Shown here: in pieces, positions 15,012-23,392 of the stretch | Position numbering within the stretch: the first letter of the stretch is position 1 | Layout: every line of letters begins with the position of its first letter | Assembly (NCBI GenBank): GCA_017442805.1 | Contig: JAFRZA010000025.1 | Span: 134,033 to 167,421 of the forward strand | Direction of reading: 5' to 3' | DNA length: 33,389 nucleotides | From: Erysipelotrichaceae bacterium | GTDB taxonomy: Bacteria > Bacillota_I > Bacilli_A > Erysipelotrichales > Erysipelotrichaceae | Program-made: the position numbers and the translations under genes | The notes under the pieces: model-generated | Told to the model about the DNA's origin: nothing | The model's input: only the letters and a program-made list of their open reading frames with translations | The model's database searches: none

Positions 15012-16088
15012 TTAATTTCCCAGATATTTTCTGATGTTCTGCTGATGCTCTTCAAATGTCTTCGCGAAGACGCAGCGGCCCGTTGCCAGGTCAGCGATGA
15101 AATAGTAATAGTCGTTCTGCGCCGGTTCGACAGCCGCCTTCAGGGCAGCGTCGGTCGGGTTGCAGACCGGTCCGACGGGCAAACCGGGATACAGATAGGT
15201 GTTGTACCTGGAATCAACGACCAGGGAGTTCTTCTCACAGTCGCTCCAGTTGTCGTACTGATAAAGCGCGTAACAGACCGTCACCGATGACTGCATCTTC
15301 ATGCCCTTGGCAAAGCGGTTGTAGAAGACACCGGAAACATTGCGCATGTCTTCCTCGCTGTTGGCTTCAAACAGGATCACGGAAGCCAGGGTAAACACTT
15401 CATGAGTATTGAACTGCGACTTGACGATCTCGTCTTTGTACTTCTCATAGATCTTTTCCGTCTGATCCAGGATTTTTTCCGTTACCTGTTCAACGGTGGT
15501 GTTTTCATAGAACTTATAGGTTTCCGGGAAGATGTAGCCTTCCAGGTAGCAGTTTTCCGAATTGAAGATATCCTTGGTCAGCACTTCGTACCTGTCGATC
15601 AGGGAATCGACGTAGGCCACGTCGTTCCACTTGTCCAGGATCTCCTCCGCCGTGAGGTTGGTCTTTTCGGCGATCGCCGCGGCGGCGTGCTTGGCCCAGT
15701 TGCCCGGGGCAATGGTCACGCTGACCTGATCACGGCTGGCCTTGGACATGTCGGAAATGGTATCCATGATCTGGGGGAAGGACATGTTGCGGTTGAGAAT
15801 GAAGTTGCCGGCATAGTAGCTGTTCTTCCGGTTCAGCTTCACATAGATCTTGGCCATGTCCTTGTTGCGGATCAGTCCCTGGTCGTAGAGCTTGGTGATG
15901 ATGGCATTCATCGTTGAGTTTTCCTCAATGGTGAAGGCGATCTCCTCAGACTGCTCACTGACCGGCTGCAGCTCGTTCAGATAATGCCTGTACAAAAAAG
16001 CAAACCCGCCTGTTGCCAGAAGCAGGATGCTCAGTATTGCGATCAGGGCGATTTTTCCCTTATAGGGACTCTTCGTTTTCTTCTTCAT
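15012..16088 (-). CDS. mltG: Endolytic murein transglycosylase MltG (YceG-like)
   Basis: A 358-residue membrane-anchored lytic transglycosylase that cuts nascent glycan strands. One N-terminal helix (about 12–33) is followed by the extracytoplasmic YceG domain with YLEGYIFPETYKF and GLPVGPVCNPTDAALKAA. By alignment from memory, the catalytic Glu is retained in ASVILFEA (E241). The first Glu of the usual VEKE pattern is replaced by Leu. The ATG at 16088 is preferred: GAGGT is 8 bases upstream, and the in-frame TTG at 16094 has worse spacing. The gene overlaps the DUF1292 gene by 29 bases. Position matches B. subtilis yrrL. Confidence 0.93.
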   Translation of the reverse strand: MKKKTKSPYKGKIALIAILSILLLATGGFAFLYRHYLNELQPVSEQSEEIAFTIEENSTMNAIITKLYDQGLIRNKDMAKIYVKLNRKNSYYAGNFILNRNMSFPQIMDTISDMSKASRDQVSVTIAPGNWAKHAAAAIAEKTNLTAEEILDKWNDVAYVDSLIDRYEVLTKDIFNSENCYLEGYIFPETYKFYENTTVEQVTEKILDQTEKIYEKYKDEIVKSQFNTHEVFTLASVILFEANSEEDMRNVSGVFYNRFAKGMKMQSSVTVCYALYQYDNWSDCEKNSLVVDSRYNTYLYPGLPVGPVCNPTDAALKAAVEPAQNDYYYFIADLATGRCVFAKTFEEHQQNIRKYLGN

Positions 16089-16320
16089 TGGCAAAGACCT
16101 CGAACACTTCTTCGATCATTTCCCATTCCTTCTCGTCCTCGACGGCTTCCAGATTGCCCTCTTCGTCATAACTCATGACGTAGGCCTGGGCTTGCGGGTC
16201 TTCCTCATCGTAGAAGACGACATAGGACTTGCCGAATTCGTCGGAATGGAAGGTGAAGTAAATGGTCATTTCCTTTTCAACGCCCTCTTCGGTCGTTACC
16301 GTTATTCTGTTTTCATCCAT
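16060..16320 (-). CDS. DUF1292 family protein (YrzB-like)
   Basis: A small, strongly acidic protein of 86 residues with ITVTTEEGVEKEMTIYF at the N-terminus and SYVVFYDEE and AYVMSYDEEGNLEAV in the middle, typical of DUF1292. Function is unknown. The family is regularly found between ruvX and mltG, as here (6 bases after ruvX, overlapping mltG by 29 bases). The acidic C-terminal tail (NEEENEESL) overlaps the mltG start, so expression is probably linked. No catalytic motif is visible. Confidence 0.88.
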   Translation of the reverse strand: MDENRITVTTEEGVEKEMTIYFTFHSDEFGKSYVVFYDEEDPQAQAYVMSYDEEGNLEAVEDEKEWEMIEEVFEVFANEEENEESL

Positions 16321-16326
16321 GTTTGT

Positions 16327-16746
16327 CTAACAGATGGAATCCAGATAGCCCTGCAGGATCACCACAGCGGCCATCGTGTCCACCATCTTTCTCCTTTTTT
16401 TTCTGTTCATGTTGCTGGCGATCATGCCCTTCTGGGCGCTGACCGTGGAAAGACGCTCATCCCACAGGATGACCTGAACGTCTCTTTCCTGCTGTATCAT
16501 GGCCTTGAACTCGTGAGAGATCTGAGCCCTGACTCCTTCATCGCCGTTCATGTGTCTGGGCAGGCCCAGAACCACCTTGTCGGCCTTGTATTCATCGATG
16601 TACCTGACCACCTCTCTGAGAGCAGACTGATAGTCATCTTCCTCAAAGCGGATGGTGGTGACACCGCTGGCGATCATGCCTAAAACATCGCTGACAGCCA
16701 CCCCGCAGGTCCGGCTGCCGAGATCCAATCCGATAATCCTATTCAT
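16327..16746 (-). CDS. ruvX: RuvX/YqgF family Holliday-junction resolvase-like nuclease
   Basis: A 139-residue RNase H-fold protein. The three acidic blocks are visible: GLDLGSRTCGVAVSD (first Asp), WDERLST (catalytic Glu region) and KMVDTMAAVVILQGYL (final Asp). GLPRHMNG is the conserved loop. YqgF family members act in 16S rRNA 5' end maturation or as putative resolvases. The start overlaps ireB by 8 bases. Synteny ireB–ruvX–DUF1292–mltG is conserved across Firmicutes. Confidence 0.95.
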   Translation of the reverse strand: MNRIIGLDLGSRTCGVAVSDVLGMIASGVTTIRFEEDDYQSALREVVRYIDEYKADKVVLGLPRHMNGDEGVRAQISHEFKAMIQQERDVQVILWDERLSTVSAQKGMIASNMNRKKRRKMVDTMAAVVILQGYLDSIC

Positions 16747-16996
16747 TACTTAATAAGTAACTCCTGACTATTTCCTTCAGAATATCATCTCTTTCCACTG
16801 TCTGAATCAATGTCCTGGCATTGTTGTAGTTGGAAATGTATGCAGGATCATTGGTGATCAGATAGCCGACAATCTGCGTGACCGGATCATAGCCGCGCTC
16901 GCTCAGAGCCGTCATGACCGTCTGCAGAACGTATCTGATGTTAGCCTGTCTGATCTGTTCGGATTCAAACAGACGCGTCATCTGATTATCTTTCAT
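16739..16996 (-). CDS. IreB family regulatory phosphoprotein (UPF0297)
   Basis: An 85-residue protein. GYDPVTQIVGYLITNDPAYIS and the NNARTLIQTVERDDILKEIVRSYL region match IreB/YrzL closely (motif split here). In Enterococcus, IreB is phosphorylated by the PASTA kinase IreK on Thr4 and Thr7 and influences cell-wall stress resistance. With the second of two adjacent ATGs as start (16996, 7 bases after AGGAGG), the protein reads MKDNQMTRLF. This places a Thr at position 7 as in IreB; position 4 is Asn. The first ATG (16999) is too close to the SD. Confidence 0.9.
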   Translation of the reverse strand: MKDNQMTRLFESEQIRQANIRYVLQTVMTALSERGYDPVTQIVGYLITNDPAYISNYNNARTLIQTVERDDILKEIVRSYLLSNE

Positions 16997-17049
16997 CATG
17001 ATACCTCCTGATGATATTTTACTTTATCGGGGCCTAAATTGAAAGTCAT

Positions 17050-19674
17050 TTATTGAAGGCTTAAGGAATCCTTAAGAGTCCTGATGGCTTCATCGACCTT
17101 GGAGGAATCCTTGCCGCCGCCGGAGGCCATGGACGGCTTGCCGCCGCCGTTGCCGCCGCAGATTGTGCAGACCTGCCTGATGATGTCACCGGCCCTGTAG
17201 CCTTTTTCAACGGCCTTCCCGGAGCAGCTGGCCACAAACATCTGTCTGTTGTCCCTGTCAGTATAGATCACCACGACGCCCTCATGGAGCTTGTTGATCA
17301 GCTGGTCAGCCAGGTTCTTCAGTTCGCCGTTGTCACCCTCGACCTTGGCGATCAGGAACTTCAGTCCGTCCTTCTCCACGGCCTTATTGAGCATCTCGTC
17401 GCCTTCAGCGGCTGAGAGCCTGCCCTTGAGTTCGCTGATGGTCTTGCTGAGCTGGCTGTTTTCCTGCTGGAGATTTCTGATCTTTTCCGTTATGCCGGCG
17501 AAGCTGGTCAGCTTCAGAGCGGCTGCCGCTTCTTCCAGAAGCTGCTGCTGCGCCAGGGTCTCGCGGTAGGCGCCCAGGGAAGTCTTGGAGGTGATGCGGC
17601 GGATGCCGGAACCGATGGATTCTTCGGAGACGATCTTGAACAGGCCGATCTCACTGGTATTGGCTACGTGGGTGCCGCCGCACAGTTCCTTGGAGAAACT
17701 GCCCATGGAAACGACTCTGACCACGTCATCGTACTTCTCATCAAACAGCGCCATGGCACCGCTCTGTTTGGCCGCTTCCAGATCCATCAGATCGGTGACG
17801 ACCGGGAGGCTTCCGGCGATCTCCTCATTGACCATTTCCTCGATCTGTCTTAACTGCTCGTTAGTGACCTTTTCATAATGAGTGAAGTCGAAGCGGGCAT
17901 AGTCGGCGCAGACGAAGGAGCCGGCCTGGTGGACATGGCTGCCCACGACCTTCTGCAGGGCTGCCTGAAGCAGGTGTACCGATGAGTGGTTGGCTCTGAT
18001 CAGCTGGCGGTCCTGTTCATTGATCTTCAGGGTGAAATGATCGCCGACGTGGACTTCGCCCTTTTCCACCTTGACGTGATGAAGGAACTGCTTCAGCGGA
18101 GCCCTGTAGACCTTGCTGACAAGCAACCTGGTCTTTTCATTTTCAATGACACCGGTATCGTAGAGCTGGCCGCCGCTTTCAGCGTAGAAGCAGCTCTCGT
18201 CAAAGGCGACGTCGCCTTCATCGGTAATGACATCGACCTTGTGGCCATCCCGGAACAGTCCGGTGACTACGCCTTCATTTTCCGTCTTTTCATAACCCAC
18301 AAAGCGGAAGGGGGCGGAGAAGTTCATCAGGTCGACCGCCTGGGAAGCCATCGACTGCTCGTCGCTTCGGGCATTGCGGGCTCTTTCCTTCTGCATCTTC
18401 ATCTGCTCGTCAAAGCCCTGCTGATCGATCGCAAAGTCCTTTTCCTCGGCAATCTCCCTGGTCAGTTCCAGCGGGAAGCCGTAGGTATCGTAGAGCTTGA
18501 AGACCACTTCACCGCTGAGGGTCTTGTCTTCATTGTTTTCCAGAACGTTCTGCAGGATCTTCTCACCTTCGTTCAGGGTCATCTCAAAGCGCTCTTCCTC
18601 GGCCTTGACCAGTTTCTGGATGTATTCGACCTTCGGTAAGAGGTAGGGATAGAAGTCCTTCATGTTCTCAGCGACCACCGGTACCAGCTTGTACATGTAG
18701 GCGCCCTTGATGCTGAGCTTCTTGCCGTAGCGGACCGCTCTTCTCAAGACTCTTCTCAAGATGTAGCCGCGGCCTTCGTTGGAGAACAGCGCGCCGTCAG
18801 CCAGGGCAAAGGTGATGGTCCGGATGTGATCGGCGATGACGCGGTAGGCCATCTTGTTGTCGCCTTCGTATTTCAGATCAGTCATCTTCTCAGTGGCTCT
18901 GATGACCGGAAGGAACAGGTCGGTATCGAAGTTGGTCTCGCCGCCCTGTACCAGGCAGACCAGTCTTTCCAGGCCCATGCCGGTATCGATGTTCTTCTGC
19001 GGCAGTTCCTTGTAGTCCTTGCGGTCCACGCCCTCCTCGGAGTTGTACTGGGAGAAAACGACGTTCCAGACTTCGATGTAGCGGTCGTTTTCCATTTCCT
19101 CGAAGAAAAGCCTCTCGCCCAGATGCTGGGGATCGTATTTCTCGCCGCGGTCATAGAAGATCTCGGTATCCGGTCCGCAGGGGCCGTTGCCGATCTCCCA
19201 GAAGTTGTCAGCTGTCTTTAATATGTGTTTGGGATCAACGCCGCAGACCTTGGTCCAGATGTCAAAGGCTTCCTGGTCGTCGATGTAGACGGTGATGTAG
19301 AGCCTGTCCTTTTCAAAGCCCATCCATCTCTCATCAGTCAGGAAATGCCAGGCAAAGGGAATGGCTTCCTTCTTGAAGTAATCGCCGATGGAGAAGTTGC
19401 CCAGCATCTCAAAGAAGGTGTGATGGCGGGCAGTCTTGCCGACGTTTTCAATGTCGTTGGTCCTGATGGACTTCTGGGCATTGGTGATGCGGCGGTTCTT
19501 GGGCTTTTCGGTGCCGTCGAAGTACTTCTTCAGGGCGGCGACGCCGGCATTTATCCATAACAAGGTCGGGTCATTATGGGGAATCAGGGAAGCTCCCGGC
19601 TCCACCATGTGGCCGTTTTCCTGGAAATATTCCAGAAACATCCTTCTGATCTGATCACTGCTTAACTGTTTCAT
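17050..19674 (-). CDS. alaS: Alanyl-tRNA synthetase
   Basis: An 874-residue class II synthetase, full length. Catalytic-core signatures include TARHHTFFEMLGNFSIGDY and RVIADHIRTITFALADG. The editing domain has the HxxxH pattern (HSSVHLL) and the CGGTHV zinc element. The C-Ala end has GNGGGKPSMASGGGKD. It charges tRNA-Ala and clears mischarged Ser and Gly. SD AAGGAGAG lies 8 bases upstream of the ATG. Expression is controlled by an alanine T-box leader directly upstream. It is first in the run leading to ireB, ruvX and mltG. Confidence 0.98.
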   Translation of the reverse strand: MKQLSSDQIRRMFLEYFQENGHMVEPGASLIPHNDPTLLWINAGVAALKKYFDGTEKPKNRRITNAQKSIRTNDIENVGKTARHHTFFEMLGNFSIGDYFKKEAIPFAWHFLTDERWMGFEKDRLYITVYIDDQEAFDIWTKVCGVDPKHILKTADNFWEIGNGPCGPDTEIFYDRGEKYDPQHLGERLFFEEMENDRYIEVWNVVFSQYNSEEGVDRKDYKELPQKNIDTGMGLERLVCLVQGGETNFDTDLFLPVIRATEKMTDLKYEGDNKMAYRVIADHIRTITFALADGALFSNEGRGYILRRVLRRAVRYGKKLSIKGAYMYKLVPVVAENMKDFYPYLLPKVEYIQKLVKAEEERFEMTLNEGEKILQNVLENNEDKTLSGEVVFKLYDTYGFPLELTREIAEEKDFAIDQQGFDEQMKMQKERARNARSDEQSMASQAVDLMNFSAPFRFVGYEKTENEGVVTGLFRDGHKVDVITDEGDVAFDESCFYAESGGQLYDTGVIENEKTRLLVSKVYRAPLKQFLHHVKVEKGEVHVGDHFTLKINEQDRQLIRANHSSVHLLQAALQKVVGSHVHQAGSFVCADYARFDFTHYEKVTNEQLRQIEEMVNEEIAGSLPVVTDLMDLEAAKQSGAMALFDEKYDDVVRVVSMGSFSKELCGGTHVANTSEIGLFKIVSEESIGSGIRRITSKTSLGAYRETLAQQQLLEEAAAALKLTSFAGITEKIRNLQQENSQLSKTISELKGRLSAAEGDEMLNKAVEKDGLKFLIAKVEGDNGELKNLADQLINKLHEGVVVIYTDRDNRQMFVASCSGKAVEKGYRAGDIIRQVCTICGGNGGGKPSMASGGGKDSSKVDEAIRTLKDSLSLQ

Positions 19675-19691
19675 CCTAATCTCTCCTTACA

Positions 19692-19909
19692 AATAAAAAA
19701 TCGTCCATTCAGGAACGATTTCATCGCGGTACCATCCTGTTTCAGGCTCCGAAAAGCCTGCACCTTAATTCGTTCCGTTAACGCCGGATTACGTCAATGT
19801 TTGCATTGCACAATGCGGATAGCTTCAGCCCTTTCCCCTGACAGTTCTCACCGGCCACTGCCTCTCTGGAAGGTTATCACGGCTTACTGGTTCCGCATAT
19901 CGCTTTCCG
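19692..19909 (-). ncRNA. T-box riboswitch, alanine-specific, upstream of alaS
   Basis: The minus strand contains the T-box AGGATGGTACCGCG (19725–19738). Its TGGT bulge matches the ACCA end of tRNA-Ala. The Stem I base pairs ATGCGGA with TCCGCAT, and the codon just before the second arm is GCT (19821–19823), an Ala specifier. A terminator hairpin (AAATCGTTC/GGACGATTT, 19698–19721) precedes a T-run. The competing antiterminator pairs CAGGA with TCCTG around the T-box. Uncharged tRNA-Ala should therefore allow read-through into alaS. Confidence 0.95.
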
Positions 19910-19915
19910 CAAAGA

Positions 19916-19945
19916 ATTATAGCACAAAGGCTTTCCGGTTGTATA
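19916..19945 (-). promoter_or_regulatory. alaS promoter
   Basis: TATACA (19940–19945), 18 bases, then TATAAT (19916–19921), with TGC directly upstream of the −10 (extended). The predicted start near 19909 is just before the T-box Stem I. Confidence 0.7.
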
Positions 19946-19968
19946 GCACCATTTTCACGCCGCAAGTA

Positions 19969-20661
19969 TTATGCCAGGCGCTCTGTTATCTTCGCCGTCA
20001 GTGCGTCCATTGCCTTGCCGAAACGCTCGGGAAGGCCTGTATGTCCGATGAGCTGCAGAGCGATTTCCGCGAAGCCTACGCCGGCGAGAATGTCGATCAG
20101 GTAATGCTGCTTGACCAGAACGGTGCTCGCAAATACCAGGACGGCGAAAATCAGGTTTGCCCAGGTGAGCCATTTTCTTTCCCGTGGTTCGGCTTCCAGG
20201 CTATAGCGGAAGGCCATCCAGCTGTAGAAGCAGTGGAAGGAAGGCAGGCATCCCATACGGTTGTCAACGGCATAGGTAAGTGCCAGCAGTTTCGTCCAGA
20301 AACTTCCGTCATCCGGCAGGGTGACGCTGTACATGGCCACCGGCCAGATCATGAAGACAAAGAAGCTGATGATCTTGGCCAGAATGTCAGCGCTGAAGAA
20401 GCGGTCGCGCAGATCGCGCTTTCCGAAGCAGGCCTGCAGGAAGTAGTTGAGCCACTGAGCGAAGGAAAGATAGTAGATGATGATGAACGCCGGAACCAAA
20501 GGTATCATCCGGTCGATTTCCATGTCGAAAAAAATGTATCTTTCCGGGGATACGACCTGCTTGGGCACCATGTAGGCAAAGCAGTTGACCGCAAAGGCCA
20601 GTAAGCCCGGCAAGATGATAATGAATATGTCAGTCAGTTTCTTTTTCCCCGTTTTTTCCAT
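19969..20661 (-). CDS. PAP2-superfamily membrane phosphatase
   Basis: A 230-residue polytopic protein with about six helices. The PAP2 signature is present as LPSFHCFYSW (PSxH, 140–143) and STVLVKQHYLID (H186, D190). The usual Arg of the SRxxxxxH motif is replaced: the sequence reads S-T, with Lys184 two residues before the His. Enzymes of this type remove phosphate from lipid phosphates such as phosphatidate or undecaprenyl-pyrophosphate, or act as lipid head-group transferases (Aur1-like). The substrate cannot be told from sequence. The gene starts 3 bases after the formyl-THF cyclo-ligase gene and is last in the spx operon. No terminator is evident before the alaS promoter. Confidence 0.85.
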   Translation of the reverse strand: MEKTGKKKLTDIFIIILPGLLAFAVNCFAYMVPKQVVSPERYIFFDMEIDRMIPLVPAFIIIYYLSFAQWLNYFLQACFGKRDLRDRFFSADILAKIISFFVFMIWPVAMYSVTLPDDGSFWTKLLALTYAVDNRMGCLPSFHCFYSWMAFRYSLEAEPRERKWLTWANLIFAVLVFASTVLVKQHYLIDILAGVGFAEIALQLIGHTGLPERFGKAMDALTAKITERLA

Positions 20662-20664
20662 TTC

Positions 20665-21231
20665 TTACCCCATCAGTTCAATGAAGCGGTAGATATCCGC
20701 CTCAGTAACGACTTTATTCATTATAACATCGTTGACGGACGTTTCCACATGCTCCAGTTTCTGCGCCTCAAAGGCCACCGCTACCTTCGGCGCTTCCATG
20801 CCCTGCAGATAGCGGTCGTAGTAGCCCTTGCCGTGGCCCAGCCGGTTCATCCGCTCGTCAAAGCCCACGCAGGGCACGATCACCAGATCAACTGCTTCCC
20901 GGTCGATCAGGATGCTGGCATGTCTCTGAGGCTCCCGGATTCCGTAGCCGTTGAGCACGTAGCTTTCCGAAGGGCTGTAATAGGCCTGCATGTCCTGGTC
21001 GCTGATGACGGGATAACAGACCACCAGGCCTCTGTCGGTGAGAATGCGGTTGAATTCATCGAGATTCACTTCACTGTCAGTTGCCAGATAGGAAAACACC
21101 ACGTGCGCGTTTTCCAGCTCCGGCAGTCTTAACAGCCGCTGGCAGATGACATGGGAAAAGGCTTCCCTGTCGCTGCGGGTAAGAAGGCTGACTCTTTCCC
21201 TGATGAGCTGACGCTGCTGCTGCTTAGTCAT
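20665..21231 (-). CDS. 5-formyltetrahydrofolate cyclo-ligase
   Basis: A 188-residue enzyme that converts 5-formyl-THF to 5,10-methenyl-THF with ATP. The signature RLGHGKGYYDRYL (130–142) and the LVIVPCVGFDE block just before it are diagnostic. The N-terminus (KQQQRQLIRERVSLL) is the typical basic first helix, and YLATDSEVN is the usual folate-side block. The start overlaps the recD2 stop by 8 bases. Confidence 0.94.
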   Translation of the reverse strand: MTKQQQRQLIRERVSLLTRSDREAFSHVICQRLLRLPELENAHVVFSYLATDSEVNLDEFNRILTDRGLVVCYPVISDQDMQAYYSPSESYVLNGYGIREPQRHASILIDREAVDLVIVPCVGFDERMNRLGHGKGYYDRYLQGMEAPKVAVAFEAQKLEHVETSVNDVIMNKVVTEADIYRFIELMG

Positions 21232-23392
21232 CTTTGAATTCCTCCCATAGTCTTTCCTTCAGGGTCGTGCGTCTGACGTAATGGTCGGCGGTGGTAATGC
21301 CCTTGAAGAAGGCCTCCTTCTGGCCGATGATGATCAGGCTGCGGTAGGCCCGGCTTACCGCTGTATAGATCAGCCGCTTCTGCAGCATGATGCCGTAATC
21401 AAGATCCATGGGCAGAATGACGATCGGGTATTCACTGCCCTGGGCCTTATGGACGGAAATGCAGTAGGCGTGGGTGATGTTGCCCAGGGTCTCCCGGGTG
21501 TTCTCGACGATCCGGCCGTCAAAGTCGCAGATCAGCCGGTCCTGACCATTGACGTCCTCATGGGCATAGATGATGTCCTCGACGATGCCGATGTCGCCGT
21601 TGAAGACGTCGTCGTCGGGCTGGTTCTTCAGCTGGATGACCTTGTCATACTGCCGGAAGGTCCGGTAGCCGGCTCTTAATTCCCGCTTTTCCGGTGATGG
21701 CGGGTTGAAGCGCTTCTGCAGGATGACGTTGAGGTTGTTGATGCCGTTAAGGCCCATGTGCTTGGGAGCCAGCACCTGAACGTTCATGAAGCCGTCCTTC
21801 AGACTGTCGTAGTTATCCAGGGCATGGCCGACGACCTGCATGGTCAGGGCGGTGATATCCCTGGGTTCTGCCTCAAAGAAGCGGACGTCGTGCTCATCCG
21901 GCACCGACTGGCAGCAGTCATTTCTGATGTCGGAAGCCAGGGCGATGATGTCGCTGCCTTCTTTCTGGCGGTAGATCTTCTCCAGTTTGATGCACCTGAA
22001 GCATTCGCTGTCGATCACATCCCTTAAGACCGCTCCCATGGCTACCGAAGGCAGCTGGTCGGCGTCGCCGATCAGGATCAGCTTCTTCAGCTGACCGCAG
22101 GCCTTTAAAAGGTTATAGAACAGGTAGATGTCGACCATCGAGAATTCGTCGATGATCAGAATGTCGACGGTCAGCGGGTCATCCTCATCCTTGGCGAATC
22201 TGCCGGTCTCCTTGTCCCACAGTAACAGCGAATGGATGGTCTTGGCCTGGGCTCCGGTCAGTTCGTTAAGGCGCTTGGCAGCCCGGCCGGTCGGCGCCAG
22301 CAGGCTGAGGGAACACATCGGGTAGATCCTGCGGCACAGTTCGATCATGCCTCTGACGATGGTGCTCTTGCCGGTTCCCGGTCCGCCGGTCAGAACCAGC
22401 AGGTCGTTCTCAAAGAAGGACATGACGGCCTCCAGCTGCTTTTCCTGATATTCGATGCCCAGCTGCTGCTGGACGTCTTCCAGGCTGTTTCTGAGCATTT
22501 CCTCATCCGGTTTCTCCAGAGAAACGGAAGGGAACCAGTGCAGATAGGAAGCCACATAGCGCTCCGCGTCAAACTGGCTGATGGGATAGACGCGTCCGCA
22601 TTCGATCTGAATGCGCCGGTTCATCAGCAGCTGATCGATGATCTCGTCGCTGCTGATCTCGCTTTCCCTCATCAGCTGCTCAGTGAATTCATCAAGCTCC
22701 AGATAGCTGTCGCCGTTGCGCATGCACATGTTCATTAACAGATTCTCCGCCATGGCGCACTGGCGGTTGAGATCATTGGGGTCCACTCCGACAGACACGG
22801 CGAAGCGGTCGATGGTCGCAAAGCCGATGCCGCCGACCTCCTGAATGACCTTATAGGGGTCAGACAGCAGGATGTTCATCGTCTCATCCTGATAATGGTT
22901 TCTGATCCTGATGATGTTCTTCATGGAAAGATGATGGCTCATCAGAAAGATGTTGTCGCTGTCCTGTTCGCTCTGCAGACCCTCCAGAATGGCCTTCTTC
23001 CGCCGGGCGGTCATTTTCGGTACCGTATCCAGCAGGGAACTGTCCGCCCGTACCCGTTCGATCAGATCCATGCCCAGAGCATCAACCAGCTCGCTGGCGG
23101 ACTTGCGGCCGATGCCGGGGAACTGACTGGAAGAAAGATAGCTGATCAGATCCTCGCGGTTATCGGCAATCAGTTTTTTAAAGCTTTCGATCTCAAACTG
23201 AATGCCGTAACGGGGATGCTCGACGTAACTGCCCTCCAGCACGTAAAGGTGTTCCCGTTCGGTCTTGCCGATGTAGCCGCGCACGACGACTTCCTCGTCG
23301 GTCCGGCTGTCCTGCAGGGCAAAAACGGCTACGGTGTAGCCATTGTCTTCTCTGTAGTATATTACCTTGTCAAAGCGTCCCTTGATTTCCAT
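21224..23392 (-). CDS. recD2: RecD2-type ATP-dependent DNA helicase
   Basis: A 722-residue SF1B 5'–3' helicase. The N-terminal OB-like part starts GRFDKVIYYREDNGYTV. Helix-hairpin-helix elements are SQFPGIGRKSASELVDALG (89–107) and QEVGGIGFATIDRF (184–197). Walker A is GGPGTGKST (336–344), Walker B is ILIIDEFSMVD, and the late motif is ISVHKAQGSEYP. RecD2 acts in replication-fork and mismatch-related repair without RecBC. The ATG at 23392 is chosen because the family begins with a short lead to GRF. The open frame upstream is the mnmA 3' end in another phase. The gene overlaps mnmA by 23 bases, and a weak AGG lies 9 bases upstream. Confidence 0.95.
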   Translation of the reverse strand: MEIKGRFDKVIYYREDNGYTVAVFALQDSRTDEEVVVRGYIGKTEREHLYVLEGSYVEHPRYGIQFEIESFKKLIADNREDLISYLSSSQFPGIGRKSASELVDALGMDLIERVRADSSLLDTVPKMTARRKKAILEGLQSEQDSDNIFLMSHHLSMKNIIRIRNHYQDETMNILLSDPYKVIQEVGGIGFATIDRFAVSVGVDPNDLNRQCAMAENLLMNMCMRNGDSYLELDEFTEQLMRESEISSDEIIDQLLMNRRIQIECGRVYPISQFDAERYVASYLHWFPSVSLEKPDEEMLRNSLEDVQQQLGIEYQEKQLEAVMSFFENDLLVLTGGPGTGKSTIVRGMIELCRRIYPMCSLSLLAPTGRAAKRLNELTGAQAKTIHSLLLWDKETGRFAKDEDDPLTVDILIIDEFSMVDIYLFYNLLKACGQLKKLILIGDADQLPSVAMGAVLRDVIDSECFRCIKLEKIYRQKEGSDIIALASDIRNDCCQSVPDEHDVRFFEAEPRDITALTMQVVGHALDNYDSLKDGFMNVQVLAPKHMGLNGINNLNVILQKRFNPPSPEKRELRAGYRTFRQYDKVIQLKNQPDDDVFNGDIGIVEDIIYAHEDVNGQDRLICDFDGRIVENTRETLGNITHAYCISVHKAQGSEYPIVILPMDLDYGIMLQKRLIYTAVSRAYRSLIIIGQKEAFFKGITTADHYVRRTTLKERLWEEFKDD

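Noticed and set aside
14430..15290. Plus-strand open frame of 286 codons opposite udk and mltG
   Set aside because: It spans two genuine genes in antisense, has no SD or promoter, and has a Val/Gly/Asp-rich shadow composition.
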